Part shown: positions 15,996 to 25,216 of the stretch, piece after piece
Layout of the letters: each line of letters starts with the position of its first letter
How positions within the stretch are numbered: the first letter of the stretch is position 1
Source of the DNA: Alphaproteobacteria bacterium UBA1301
GTDB lineage: Bacteria; Pseudomonadota; Alphaproteobacteria; Micropepsales; Micropepsaceae
Assembly: GCA_002307725.1 (NCBI GenBank)
Contig: DBUB01000001.1
Location: forward strand, 17,011 to 81,010
Length of the DNA: 64,000 nucleotides
Direction of reading: 5' to 3'
Translations under genes and position numbers: made by a program
The notes under the pieces: generated by a model
The model's database searches: none
Told to the model about the DNA's origin: nothing
What the model saw: only the letters and a program-made list of their open reading frames with translations

Positions 15996-17309
15996 ATGCT
16001 GACCCGGCGGAGCTTGATCATCACAGCGGGACTGGCGGCGGGCGTTCAAGCAGCGGGCGCCAAACCGGTCCGTCCGTTCGTGCGCACCGACGGCGCGCGC
16101 TTTCTCAAGGGCGGCAAGCCTTACCGCTATGCCGGCACCAACATCTGGTACGGACCTTATCTCGGTGCCCCCGGGGCGCTCGGCCATCGCGACCGGTTGA
16201 AGCGCGAACTCGACAATTTGCACAAGCTCGGCCTCGACAATTTGCGCATTCTGGCATCGGGCGAAACCTCGCCGCTCAAGAATTCGCTGGCGCCCGCCAT
16301 TCACGGTCCTAAGCCGCCCGACAACGAAGATCTGCTCAAAGGCCTCGACTTTACCCTGGCCGAAATGGGCAAGCGCGGCATGACGGCCGTGCTGTTCCTC
16401 AACAATTTCTGGGAATGGTCCGGCGGCATGGTGACCTACCAGTACTGGACCAATGGCGGCCACTACATCAACCTTGGCGATCCCGCCCATCCGTGGCCGG
16501 AATTCGCCGATTTTTCCGCCCAATTCTATGCCAGCCCCAAAGCGATCGCCCTCTACGAGGATTATGTCGCGCGGATCGTCGGGCGCACCAATACGGTGAC
16601 CGGCAAGCCTTATCGTGACGACCCTGCCATCATGGCGTGGCAACTCGCCAACGAGCCGCGGCCGGGCGGCACCGCCGCCAAGGCGCCATGGGAGGCGTTT
16701 TATGCCTGGATCGCGCGCTCGGCGGCGTTCATCAAGGCCCGCGATCCCAATCATCTGGTCTCAACCGGCAACGAAGGCGTGATGGGGTGCCTGGAATCGA
16801 CCGACTGCGTGACCAAAGCCAATGCGTCAAAAGCGATCGATTACGTCACCTTCCATATGTGGCCGCTTAACTGGAGCTGGATCGATCCGGAAAAGCTCGA
16901 CGCCACCTTCGACACCGGTCTGGCCAGGTGCCGCGCCTATATCGACACCCACATCAAGCTGGCGGCGGCGCTGAACAAACCGCTGGTGCTGGAGGAATTT
17001 GGCTTTCCGCGCGAAGACGGCCTGAGCGGTCCCGACGTGCCCACCCGCCATCGCGACCGGTTTTACGCCATGGTCTATGCCGCCGTGGAAGACAGCGCCA
17101 AGAAGCACGGGGCTTTTGCCGGGACCAATTTCTGGGCCTGGGGCGGCGAGGGCCGCGCGGCGCATCCCGATTATATGATGAAGCCGGGTGACACCGCCTA
17201 CGTCGGCGATCCGCCGCAAGAGCCGCAAGGGCGCAATTCGGTGTTCGACAGCGATGCCTCCACGATCGCGGTGATCAAGGCCCATGTCGCGGCGCTGAAG
17301 GCGCTGTAA
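15996..17309 (+). CDS. GH5 family endo-beta-mannanase-like hydrolase
   Basis: The product (437 residues) begins MLTRRSLIITAGLAAGVQAAGA, a short twin-arginine-like signal. The TIM-barrel domain resembles GH5 mannan endo-1,4-beta-mannosidases: KGGKPYRYAGTNIWYG at the start, the acid/base glutamate in WQLANEPR (residue 220), and the nucleophile in VLEEFGF (residue 334). NFWAWGGEGR near the end is typical of subfamily GH5_7. It would cut beta-mannan or glucomannan outside the cytoplasm. ATG at 15996 has TAAGGA 8 bp upstream; a longer frame from 15861 is not supported. It is the first gene of the carbohydrate region. Confidence 0.88.
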   Translation: MLTRRSLIITAGLAAGVQAAGAKPVRPFVRTDGARFLKGGKPYRYAGTNIWYGPYLGAPGALGHRDRLKRELDNLHKLGLDNLRILASGETSPLKNSLAPAIHGPKPPDNEDLLKGLDFTLAEMGKRGMTAVLFLNNFWEWSGGMVTYQYWTNGGHYINLGDPAHPWPEFADFSAQFYASPKAIALYEDYVARIVGRTNTVTGKPYRDDPAIMAWQLANEPRPGGTAAKAPWEAFYAWIARSAAFIKARDPNHLVSTGNEGVMGCLESTDCVTKANASKAIDYVTFHMWPLNWSWIDPEKLDATFDTGLARCRAYIDTHIKLAAALNKPLVLEEFGFPREDGLSGPDVPTRHRDRFYAMVYAAVEDSAKKHGAFAGTNFWAWGGEGRAAHPDYMMKPGDTAYVGDPPQEPQGRNSVFDSDASTIAVIKAHVAALKAL

Positions 17310-17341
17310 TTGCTGGTTTGCCGCGTTTCCGGAAAGGCGCG

Positions 17342-17944
17342 TCAGTTCGCCGGCTTCAGACCTGTGAGCAAGCTATTCGTCAAGATGTCGATGATGGTGT
17401 CGAGTTGCTCGCGGCTGTCGAGCTTGCCGGCAATATAGGCGCTGACCGGCCCGTGCAGCGCGCACCAAAACACGTTGCCGAGCACGGAGGGATCGCCCTG
17501 GACGATGCCGCCGGCAATGAGGGCATCCATGCTGCGGCGGGTGGTGGCCCGGGCGCGCTCCATCGCGGCGAGCAGTCCCGGATATTTGGCCAGATCGGGA
17601 TAGGGCAGCTCGAACATGATGCGGTAGCAATCCGGCTCGGCGAGAGCAAAATTCACATAGGCCTTGCGTTTGGCCATGCCGCGCTCCGGCGCCGTTCCGT
17701 CCACCTTATCGGCCGCTTCAAGTGCCGCCACAAAACGGTTGAAGGCGCGCTCCATCGAGACGGCAAGAATTTCTTCCTTATCGTGAAAGTAATGGTAGGG
17801 TTTCATGGGGCTGATCCCCATGACCTCGGCCAGCGCCCGCATGGTCACCCCGTCGGTACCGCGTTGCGCAAACAAGCGGCTGGCCGCGGCGCAGAGCTGC
17901 TCGCGGAATTCTGTGATGTCTTCGTCGCTCAACGTGCGTGGCAC
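17342..17944 (-). CDS. TetR-family regulator
   Basis: The product (200 residues) has a TetR DNA-binding domain (FREQLCAAASRLFAQRGTDGVTMRALAEVMGISPMKPYHYFHDKEEIL). The C-terminal domain resembles the WHG or TetR_C_13 type (NFALAEPDCYRIMFELPYPDLAKYP). GTG at 17944 is chosen because GGGGAGAAG lies 5 bp upstream; the longer frame to 18082 has no such site. It is convergent with the GH5 gene, whose stop is 32 bp away. No operator was identified, and no regulated gene can be assigned. Confidence 0.85.
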   Translation of the reverse strand: MPRTLSDEDITEFREQLCAAASRLFAQRGTDGVTMRALAEVMGISPMKPYHYFHDKEEILAVSMERAFNRFVAALEAADKVDGTAPERGMAKRKAYVNFALAEPDCYRIMFELPYPDLAKYPGLLAAMERARATTRRSMDALIAGGIVQGDPSVLGNVFWCALHGPVSAYIAGKLDSREQLDTIIDILTNSLLTGLKPAN

Positions 17945-18241
17945 AATAGCTTCTCCCCAAGATAACGGCCGCGAAGCACCGGCCAGAGGATGAAACGTGG
18001 CACAAACAGCTTGGTGTGCCAACCGCCTCGGCGCGGTGAGGAGCCCGAATCGGCCGCCTCCATCAAGGGCAGCCAGATGCAAAGTAGCGGCAGCAAGCCC
18101 TGGACGAACTCAGGCAGGTGCCCGGTTTGCGGCACCAGCTGGGAAAGACGCACTCGCCATCGGGCAGTTTTTTCGGCTGCGACCGGGTACCGTCACGGGT
18201 GGAAATACATCTTCCTATCGGCGCTGGGCGTGGTGTACCGG
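17945..18241. other. Gene-free spacer with possible gene remnant
   Basis: This 297-bp stretch lies between the TetR start and the stop of the propeller glycosidase. One minus-strand frame is open from a TGA near 18193 to 17929 and encodes a Leu/Trp-rich segment (FVQGLLPLLCIWLPLM then LFVPRFILWPVLRGRYLG) but has only a GTG start and no good ribosome site. It could be a decayed membrane-protein fragment or chance. The TetR promoter must lie within this stretch. Confidence 0.35.
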
Positions 18242-19285
18242 CTAACGCCAGGGACGCGAACGGGCCACGGAGATGCCGCGCAGATCGTCTGGCCATTTTC
18301 CCGAGACCGCGCAATAGAAGTGATAGAGATCGCCGCGCCAAGTGATCAATGCCGGCTTGTGGGCGTAATCTTCGTCGACGGAACCTGGGGCCCCGGCATC
18401 GACGATAATCTCTGGCACCTTGGTGAAGTGATAAGGATCGGTGCCAAGGGCGAGCAGTTCCCGCGCTTTGCCGTCGGACGCCAAACCGAAATAATAGAGC
18501 GCCCATTGCCGGCCGATGCGCAGAACCGCCGGATCGCTGGCAAAGCGCGCATCCCAAGCCGGTTCGGCACCGTTCGGAAGGATCGGGTTGCCGGGAAACC
18601 GCGTCCAGGTCTTCAAGTCCTTTGAAGTCGCCAGACCGGTCTGTTCGTGCCAGCGCTTCTCGGTGTTTTTGGCGTTGTAGAACAGGTAGTAAGTGTCGCC
18701 CTCCTTCACCAGATAAGGCTTGTAGAGCCCGCCAGCTTCCCATGCTGCATTCGCATCGGGCGTCAAAATAGGTTCGCTGCGCTCCCAGTGGTGCAGATCA
18801 TCGCTCCACGCCAGCCCGATAACGGCCGGCCCCACTTCGTAGCCGGGGTTCGGATAGGCGTGCCAAGCGCCGAGATAGCGCCCGCCGACCTTCTTGAGCG
18901 TCGCTGGCGAACGAAGATCGTCGTCCCTGAGGATGCACATCAGGGCGGCGTTGAAACGGGTGATCGGCGACGCCGGATCGCGGGGAAAGATCAGTCCGGC
19001 CCGGCTCCAAGTCACCAGATCGTCCGACTGCGCCAGCCCGGTCTGATAGCCGGTGCCGTCGAACCCGACATAGGTCATGAAAAAGCGCCCTTCGGCGCTG
19101 AAGACGAAAGGACAGTCAACAGAACGTTCGTCGAAACTGCCGGCGATATGGGATGGACCGAGAACGAGCCGCCCGTATTTGTACGGCGTGCGGAAGATGG
19201 AAAGGCTGTCTGCCGGTGCGCCCCAGGCCCCGGCAACCCCGGAGGCGGCACAACCAACCAGCACACTGCGGCGCGACAGCGACAT
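18242..19285 (-). CDS. Five-bladed beta-propeller glycosidase-like protein (GH43-type fold)
   Basis: The product (347 residues) begins MSLSRRSVLVGCAASGVAGA, a twin-arginine-like signal that also contains a cysteine and could be a lipoprotein signal. The body has repeated blade motifs: FSAEGRFFMTYVGFDGTGYQTGLAQS with SDDLVTWSR, then WSDDLHHWERS, then GDTYYLFYNAKN with SKDLKTWTRF. These are typical of the GH43/GH62/GH117/GH130 five-bladed propeller superfamily. Substrate specificity cannot be read off; arabinan or galactan side chains are plausible. ATG at 19285 (GGAG 9 bp upstream) is preferred over 19306. It follows the TonB receptor gene across a strong hairpin. Confidence 0.75.
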   Translation of the reverse strand: MSLSRRSVLVGCAASGVAGAWGAPADSLSIFRTPYKYGRLVLGPSHIAGSFDERSVDCPFVFSAEGRFFMTYVGFDGTGYQTGLAQSDDLVTWSRAGLIFPRDPASPITRFNAALMCILRDDDLRSPATLKKVGGRYLGAWHAYPNPGYEVGPAVIGLAWSDDLHHWERSEPILTPDANAAWEAGGLYKPYLVKEGDTYYLFYNAKNTEKRWHEQTGLATSKDLKTWTRFPGNPILPNGAEPAWDARFASDPAVLRIGRQWALYYFGLASDGKARELLALGTDPYHFTKVPEIIVDAGAPGSVDEDYAHKPALITWRGDLYHFYCAVSGKWPDDLRGISVARSRPWR

Positions 19286-19313
19286 CGGCAACGTCTCCAT
19301 CCCCATAAAGGGA

Positions 19314-19343
19314 CCGGCGGTCCAATCGCACTTGGACCGCCGG
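19314..19343 (-). terminator. Intercistronic hairpin downstream of the TonB receptor gene
   Basis: CCGGCGGTCCAA and its exact reverse complement form a 12-bp stem around a 6-base loop (TCGCAC), placed 40 bp after the receptor stop and 29 bp before the start of the propeller glycosidase. The T-run is weak, so partial termination or mRNA stabilisation is likely. Confidence 0.7.
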
Positions 19344-19382
19344 CTGATCGTCCAGGGAGGGCATTATCCTGGATCGTACTTC

Positions 19383-21962
19383 TTACATCTTGTAGCGCAC
19401 GCCAACGATGAACTGACGGTCGTTGATCGTCGTGCTGGCAGGACGGGTCGTTGTTGTAAAGTACTGATCGATCCGCGTATGCAGCAAGTTGCTGCCTTCC
19501 AGCGAGAGGGTCAGATTCTCGTCGAGGTCGTAGGACACCGACGCATCGAGCCAGCCATAGGCCTTGTTGAAGATGGCCGCGGTGCCAGCGAACTGGCCGG
19601 AAGCCGCATACAACGAATTGTAGTACGAGCTGCGCCAGTTGTAGGCAATGCGGGCGCTGATCGGACCCTTTTCGTACATGCCGATCAGGTTGGCGCTGTG
19701 ACGCGACAAGTACTGCAGCGGCGTGCTGAGGCCGACCACCTGCGATGGCGCCGAACTGTCAACATAAGTGTAGTTGGCCTGCATACCGAGACCAGAGAGC
19801 AATCCCGGCAGGAAGTCGTAGAATTGCGTGTAGCCGACTTCAAAGCCTTGCGCCTTGCCGTTTTCGGCATTGCCCGTGGTGGTGATGTTCCAGTCCACCC
19901 CGTCGATCGTCATCGTCACGGCGCGGGTCGCCCAGAAGTTCTTCACGTCCTTGTTGAAGAGGGCGAGATAGACGGAATCGCTCTTGCCGAAATAGTACTC
20001 GAGCGAAACGTCATAGGACGTTGCCTGCATCGGCTTCAGTTCGGGGTTGCCGCCATTGCCGCTGTTGTTGCCGGGCACCAGCGTCAAACCGGGCGCCAAG
20101 CTGGAGAAGCTCGGCAGGTTCAGCGTCTTGGAGAAAGACGCACGCAGCTTGAGTTCGTCGCTGAGATGCGCCGTCATGGTCACCGACGGCAGGAAGTCGG
20201 TCCGGGTGGTGTGCGGGTTGTACGCGGTATAGCCGCTCACCACACCATTCACGATATTGCTCTTGTATCCCAAGATCGACGTATTGGTATTCATGACGCG
20301 GCCGCCGATGACGCCGGTGATTGGAACCAGGAGTTCGGTTTCGACCCTCGCCTGCAGATAGCCGGAGGTGATCCGCTCGGACTGCGTATAAGGCGACTTC
20401 GGATCGACATAGGGCGTATTCGAGTTGCCAAGCATGGACTTGATGCCCGACAAATTGGCACGCAGGAAGTTCGGGTCGGCGGTCCAGATATCATTCGGCA
20501 GCGAATAGCCCGACAGCACACCGGAGAACCCGGTGTTGTGGTACTGCACCATCATGTTCTGGACGTCAGCACCATTCTTCGCCGTAAAGGTGCCGACGAA
20601 GCGGATGGGCTGGAAGTTGTTATCGTGGACGGCATAGCGCACGCCCGCATCGATTTCCTTGATCGGCCCCCAACTGGTTTGATACTGCGCATCCATTTTG
20701 GCGGCGAGCTGGGTCGCGTAGTACTGGTTCTCGTTGTACGCAAGGCTGTTGACCGTGTAGGCGCTCAGGGAGGTGAAGTTGCCGCCGCTGAAGCTGTAGG
20801 ACGGAACGGTCGTCGTCATGTCTTCCGACAAAGACGTGAACGGCGTGGTTGCGCCGACGGCCGTGTAGTAGAGATTGCTGCGGCCGCGCACATACTGGAC
20901 GTTGCTGGTGACCGTCAGATTACCATGGTTCCAGTTGCCGCCGAGAACGTAGTTCTGCGTCGTGTCGGTGTTGTCGCGCGCCGTGCCATAGGTGCCGAAC
21001 GACATGTTGCCGGTGTAGGTACCGGTTGCCAGATCGGTCGTGCCGGGGAACACCGTAAAGGTGCCGGCCACCGAATTGGCGAAGGACGGATAGGCGTAAT
21101 AGGTATATTGGTTCTGGTAGGTCGAAAATTTCAGGAAGTTGGCATCAAAGTAGAAGTCCAACTCGGACGTCGGACGCCACTGCAGCGAGGCATTGATGCC
21201 CATGCGGTCACGATGGCCGTCAATGGTCGGGTTCCAGAAGCCGGTTGATGTGGCGACGCTGGTGCCCGAAATGGCGTAGGTATTCCAGGCAGGCGAGCCG
21301 GCCGAATCGAAACTCTGGTGGAACGCGCGCTCCTGGAACGAGACACTGACGAGAGCACCGACTTCGCCGATCGCAGTGTTCCAGCGATCCGCATAAAGAG
21401 CCGAAGCCTGCGGCTTGGCGGATTTGGCTAGATCGGCATAGGCGACGCGAAAATCGGCGCGAAGCTGCATGCTGTTGAAATCGAACGGACGAGCCGTGCG
21501 AATATCGACCAATCCGCCCAAGCCGCCTTCGAGTTGGCTGGCTTGCGGTGTCTTGTAGACGTCGATGCCGGCGACGAGTTCGGACGGAACATCCTGAAGG
21601 TTCAGGATACGGCTGCCACCGGCGGTCATGATTTCCTGACCGTTCAGCGTGGTTTGGACCTGCTGAAGGCCGCGGATGGCGATGCCGCCGCCTTCACCAA
21701 GGTCACGCGTGACCTGGACGCCGGTGATGTGCTGTAGCGAATCCGTGACATTTAGATCCGGAAACTTGCCGATATCTTCGGCGACGATCGAATCGACGAT
21801 CGAAGCCGAATTCTTCTTGAGGCTCATTGCGGATTCCAGGCTGGCCCGCATACCGGAAACAACGACGGTCTCGATCGTCTGATCCGATTGCGCCAGCGCA
21901 GGAACAGATGTTGCCCCGGCCAGCACGGCTGCCCCAGCCAACAGTGTGACTCTCAACTTCAT
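19383..21962 (-). CDS. TonB-dependent receptor (carbohydrate type)
   Basis: The product (859 residues) is an outer-membrane TonB-dependent receptor. It has a Sec signal (MKLRVTLLAGAAVLAGATSVPALAQ). A TonB-box-like segment TIETVVVSGMRAS and a plug domain follow (SIVAEDIGKFPDLNVTDSLQHITGVQV, then IAIRGLQQVQTTLNGQEI). The beta-barrel ends in VGVRYKM, close to the classic terminal aromatic. Its type resembles receptors found near glycoside hydrolases in sphingomonads and Caulobacter, so oligosaccharide uptake is inferred. GGAGGT precedes the ATG. It is the only TonB receptor in the window and no SusD partner is present. Candidate AT-rich operators lie upstream. Confidence 0.93.
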   Translation of the reverse strand: MKLRVTLLAGAAVLAGATSVPALAQSDQTIETVVVSGMRASLESAMSLKKNSASIVDSIVAEDIGKFPDLNVTDSLQHITGVQVTRDLGEGGGIAIRGLQQVQTTLNGQEIMTAGGSRILNLQDVPSELVAGIDVYKTPQASQLEGGLGGLVDIRTARPFDFNSMQLRADFRVAYADLAKSAKPQASALYADRWNTAIGEVGALVSVSFQERAFHQSFDSAGSPAWNTYAISGTSVATSTGFWNPTIDGHRDRMGINASLQWRPTSELDFYFDANFLKFSTYQNQYTYYAYPSFANSVAGTFTVFPGTTDLATGTYTGNMSFGTYGTARDNTDTTQNYVLGGNWNHGNLTVTSNVQYVRGRSNLYYTAVGATTPFTSLSEDMTTTVPSYSFSGGNFTSLSAYTVNSLAYNENQYYATQLAAKMDAQYQTSWGPIKEIDAGVRYAVHDNNFQPIRFVGTFTAKNGADVQNMMVQYHNTGFSGVLSGYSLPNDIWTADPNFLRANLSGIKSMLGNSNTPYVDPKSPYTQSERITSGYLQARVETELLVPITGVIGGRVMNTNTSILGYKSNIVNGVVSGYTAYNPHTTRTDFLPSVTMTAHLSDELKLRASFSKTLNLPSFSSLAPGLTLVPGNNSGNGGNPELKPMQATSYDVSLEYYFGKSDSVYLALFNKDVKNFWATRAVTMTIDGVDWNITTTGNAENGKAQGFEVGYTQFYDFLPGLLSGLGMQANYTYVDSSAPSQVVGLSTPLQYLSRHSANLIGMYEKGPISARIAYNWRSSYYNSLYAASGQFAGTAAIFNKAYGWLDASVSYDLDENLTLSLEGSNLLHTRIDQYFTTTTRPASTTINDRQFIVGVRYKM

Positions 21963-22320
21963 TTTCTTGACCTCCCATTGCCGACGATTGGTTCAATCAA
22001 TATCAGCCAGCTTTTCTCAGATTAGGTCACATCCCCGGCTTGTCTGACAAGGACAAACCATCGTTTTGACCAACTTAGAACATTATTTATGTTATGTAGT
22101 GACTGAAATACCATACCGCATGGGATATGTAGCGATATCGTATCATTTCTTGGGTTATCCATTTGAAATAAAATGGTATTCGTCGTCAGAGCGTGGTCGC
22201 CAGTTCCCGAAAATGGCGGTAACAGGTAACGATACCAACACCTTGCGTTGTAAAATTCGGGTCAAATGATGGGCTTAAAGCCGTCTCGCAACAAACGATC
22301 AAATTCGCTCATCCACTGTG
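21963..22320. other. Promoter region of the TonB receptor, 358 bp
   Basis: This AT-rich spacer has no gene. It holds AACAT-TATTT-ATGTT (22079-22093), an 8-bp inverted pair AATACCAT/ATGGTATT 58 bp apart (22107-22114 and 22173-22180), and an imperfect palindrome CATACCGCATGGGATATG between them. It is therefore likely the regulated promoter of the receptor gene. The first 60 bp next to the TRAP gene show nothing. Confidence 0.6.
22079..22097. promoter_or_regulatory. Candidate operator upstream of the TonB receptor
   Basis: AACAT-TATTT-ATGTT is an inverted repeat with a 5-base spacer 117 bp upstream of the receptor start, and ATGTTATGT at 22089-22097 is one mismatch from the recurring half-site ATATAACRT. 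The arm and spacer architecture equals that of the palindrome at 25226-25244. Confidence 0.5.
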
Positions 22321-24228
22321 TCACAGCCTCGGATCGGTGAGCCACGGTACGTACGCGACAATCAGGACCGCTGCCAGGATCGCCAGCATGTAAATCCAGA
22401 TCGCATGGACAGCCTTTTCCGGCGCAACCCGGCCGATGGCACAAGCCTGATAGAAGCCAATGCCCAATGGCGGCGTGAACAGCCCCAGACTCATCGCCAG
22501 CACCATGACGATGCCATAATGGACCGGCGCAATACCAAGCGCCTTGGCGATGGGAAACAGCAGCGGCGCAAAGACAACGACCGCCGGGATGCCCTCGAGA
22601 ATGCTGCCGAGGATGGCAAAGACCACAATCGACAAGGCCATAAAGCCGGCCCTTCCACCCGGCATCGCCTCCATCGTGGCGGCAAGCTGATGCGAAAACT
22701 CGGCTTGAGTCAGGGCCCACGCCATCGTCGATGCCGTGCCGAGTATGATCATGATGGCGCCCGACAGGGACAAGGTCTCGCACAGCATCGGCCACATCCG
22801 CTCGAGCCGGAAACTGCGGTAGAATACCGCCGATACGATGATCGTGTAGATCACGCCGATGGTCGACACTTCGGTGGCTGTAGTCACACCCGTCACCACC
22901 GCCATGCGGATGACGACGAGCAGAAGCAACGGCGGCAAAGCCACAACCAAAGCCGTCAAGATTTCGCGCAGCGTCGCGCGATGCACGCCGTCGACCCGCT
23001 CCGAGCGGGAGCGAAACCACGCCACGATGATGAGCCCTATCGCCCCCACGACCGCCGGCAGCATGCCACCGGTGAACAAGGCCGAAATGGAAACGCCGGT
23101 CACCGACCCGACGGTGATCAGGACAATCGATGGCGGAATGGTTTCGCCCATTGCTGCCGAAGCTGAAAGCAGGCCGATCAACTCGCCCGGCGGCTTACCG
23201 CGTCGCTGCATCTCGGGCAGCAGGACTGGCGCGATCGCCGCCATATTGGCCGCTTTTGATCCCGATATGCCCGACACCAGGTACATCGCGGCGATCAGCA
23301 CATACGACATGCCGCCCCTAAAATGCGCCACCAGCGTCGACAGCACACCGGCCAGCGCCGCGGCAAGACCCGTCGCCTCGATCATCAACCCGAGCAGGAC
23401 AAACAGAGGAATGGAAAGCAGCAAGAAGCCCGACATCCCTTCGTCGATGCAGATCGCTGCGATCGCCATCGGCGTCGTTGTGGCAAAGGAAAAATAGACC
23501 ACAGCCGCCAGCCCGAAGGAGACCGCGATGGGGGCTCCAGCAAAGGTCAGAACCGCCACCCCAAGGCCGAAGAATATGAGAAGGTTCCAATTCTGCATGG
23601 CCTGCAGTTGCGGCGCGAACAGCCACAGCGCCAGCCCGATGGCCGCCAACAGCGCTGCGGCTGCCATGACGTCCGCCAGACGGGCGCGCTGGATCAACTG
23701 CAGCAGGGCGATCACCAGCATCAGAAGAATGCCGACAATGACGGCCGCGGCCTTGCAGGTATCGGGCAAGCCCAGCGCCGGCGAGGTGATCGCCATCTCG
23801 GCAACGGCATGCTCCCAGGCCGGCCGCAGCATCAGCGCCAGGAACAGGATGACGGCGAGCGATGCAAACGTCTCGATCCGCCGCTGCCAACGCGCCGGGG
23901 CCAGACCGATTAGCACCGTGAGGCGCATGTGGCCGCCCCGGTGCTGGGCAACCGCTGCCCCCAGCATCGACATCCAGAGAAAGAGGATCCCCGCCAGTTC
24001 GTCCGACCACAGCAGCGGCTGGTGCAGGACATAGCGGAACGCGACGCCGGCAAACAGAATCGCCACCTCGACGACGATCAGGATCGCGCCGGGGATTTCG
24101 GCCACCAGGCCGACGGCATGCTCGGCCCGTGCAGCCCACGCCTTCAGCGCCACAAACCCGTTGCCGCGCCCAGCGCCCTTAGCCGAGACGGCCGACGTAT
24201 CTTTCGAGATGCCTCCAAGCGGCGTCAC
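22321..24228 (-). CDS. TRAP transporter fused permease (DctQ-DctM)
   Basis: The product (635 residues) is a fusion of both TRAP membrane subunits. Residues about 1-190 form the small DctQ part with four helices (FRYVLHQPLLWSDELAGILFLWMSML is its hallmark). Residues about 200-635 form the large DctM part with roughly 12 helices. The DctM part contains GLMIEATGLAAALAG, SGISGSKAANMAAIAPVLLPEM and MGETIPPSIVLI. With its binding protein it imports an organic acid using a sodium gradient. It overlaps the end of the binding-protein gene by 50 bp, so the two are cotranscribed. Context (PdxA2, DUF1537 kinase) suggests an aldonate or similar acid sugar. Confidence 0.93.
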   Translation of the reverse strand: MTPLGGISKDTSAVSAKGAGRGNGFVALKAWAARAEHAVGLVAEIPGAILIVVEVAILFAGVAFRYVLHQPLLWSDELAGILFLWMSMLGAAVAQHRGGHMRLTVLIGLAPARWQRRIETFASLAVILFLALMLRPAWEHAVAEMAITSPALGLPDTCKAAAVIVGILLMLVIALLQLIQRARLADVMAAAALLAAIGLALWLFAPQLQAMQNWNLLIFFGLGVAVLTFAGAPIAVSFGLAAVVYFSFATTTPMAIAAICIDEGMSGFLLLSIPLFVLLGLMIEATGLAAALAGVLSTLVAHFRGGMSYVLIAAMYLVSGISGSKAANMAAIAPVLLPEMQRRGKPPGELIGLLSASAAMGETIPPSIVLITVGSVTGVSISALFTGGMLPAVVGAIGLIIVAWFRSRSERVDGVHRATLREILTALVVALPPLLLLVVIRMAVVTGVTTATEVSTIGVIYTIIVSAVFYRSFRLERMWPMLCETLSLSGAIMIILGTASTMAWALTQAEFSHQLAATMEAMPGGRAGFMALSIVVFAILGSILEGIPAVVVFAPLLFPIAKALGIAPVHYGIVMVLAMSLGLFTPPLGIGFYQACAIGRVAPEKAVHAIWIYMLAILAAVLIVAYVPWLTDPRL

Positions 24229-25180
24229 CGAAAATCTCCCTCCAATGGCGGTAAAATCCCCGCTCTATTAGTATTTTTTTGAATGGCGCCGGATCAGGAT
24301 CGGCGAACGTCATATGGCGGGCGGATAGCGCGGCGCGAACCGAAACATTGAGCGCCGCGACGTCGGCGCGTTGCGCCACGCAGCAGGTGTTGAGAACGGT
24401 CTCCGCGACGGCGCGGATATCCTTGGGCAGTCGATACCACGCGGCACTATTGGCCACGAAAAGATAGCCATCCCAGATGTGATTGGTGCAGCTGATGTAG
24501 TTCTGAACCTCGTACAGCTTCGCCGTATCGATGATCGGCAACGGGTTTTCCTGCCCGTCCACCACATGGGTCTGCAAGGCGGTGTAGACCTCGCTGAACT
24601 GCATCCCCGTTGGCGTGCCGCCCAAAGTCCGGAACAGACTGATCGGCAACGAACTGACCGGAACGCGAATCTTCAAGCCGCTGAGGTCGGCGGGCGTCAA
24701 GACCGGCCGGCGCGACGTGGTGATCTGGCGAAAGCCGTTGTCCCAGACGCGCGGCATCATGTGCAGCCCCGCCTTCTCAACCTCCGACGCAATGAATCCG
24801 CCGAGATCGCCATCCATCGCCGCCCACACCGTCTGGTAGTCGCGGAAGGCAAAACCGACGGCATTGATGGCGGCCGCCGGAACCAGCGTGGCTATCGCAA
24901 GCGATGACGGGGTGAAAAACTCGATGGCCCCGGCCCGCAATTGGTTCAGCATGCCGGTGTCACCGCCAAGCTGATTGCTGGGAAAGATGCGGATGTCGAG
25001 TTCGCCGGCCGTTTCCTTGCGGATTTGGTCCGCCGCTTGGCGTGCGCGCCGGTTGAGCGGATGCGTCGCCGGGAGGTTGTTGCCATATTTGTAGACAAAA
25101 CGGGACTTGGCCCGGGCGCGCGCCCCAGTCCCGGCCCAGGCGGCCACGCCTGCCAGGACTGACCTCCTGTCAAACTCCAT
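24179..25180 (-). CDS. TRAP transporter solute-binding protein (DctP family)
   Basis: The product (333 residues) begins MEFDRRSVLAGVAAWAGTGARARA, a twin-arginine signal. The periplasmic domain is DctP-like: YKYGNNLPATHPLNRRARQAADQI, then SNQLGGDTGMLNQLRAGAIEFF, and the substrate-site region LTPADLSGLKIRVPVS with the conserved arginine that binds the carboxylate. QFSEVYTALQTHVVDGQENP is the family signature. It captures the acid substrate for the fused permease. ATG at 25180 is preferred to GTG at 25183. Its promoter region is shared with the VOC gene and carries several candidate operator half-sites. Confidence 0.92.
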   Translation of the reverse strand: MEFDRRSVLAGVAAWAGTGARARAKSRFVYKYGNNLPATHPLNRRARQAADQIRKETAGELDIRIFPSNQLGGDTGMLNQLRAGAIEFFTPSSLAIATLVPAAAINAVGFAFRDYQTVWAAMDGDLGGFIASEVEKAGLHMMPRVWDNGFRQITTSRRPVLTPADLSGLKIRVPVSSLPISLFRTLGGTPTGMQFSEVYTALQTHVVDGQENPLPIIDTAKLYEVQNYISCTNHIWDGYLFVANSAAWYRLPKDIRAVAETVLNTCCVAQRADVAALNVSVRAALSARHMTFADPDPAPFKKILIERGFYRHWREIFGDAAWRHLERYVGRLG

Positions 25181-25216
25181 CACGACGTCCGTCTGGCTGG
25201 TCGTAGTCTCAAAAAA

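Noticed and set aside
17990..18625. Plus-strand frame with a GRCPVCGTSW zinc-ribbon-like motif
   Set aside because: It runs antisense into the propeller glycosidase gene, has a single CxxC pair and no ribosome site.
19077..21248. 723-codon open frame antisense to the TonB receptor
   Set aside because: It is the mirror of a high-GC coding sequence, with Arg/Gly/Val-rich composition and no domain signature; the receptor frame has a signal peptide, plug and barrel end.
22318..24282. Several antisense frames over the TRAP permease
   Set aside because: They are hydrophilic His/Arg/Gln-rich shadows; the sense strand encodes a clear 16-helix membrane protein.
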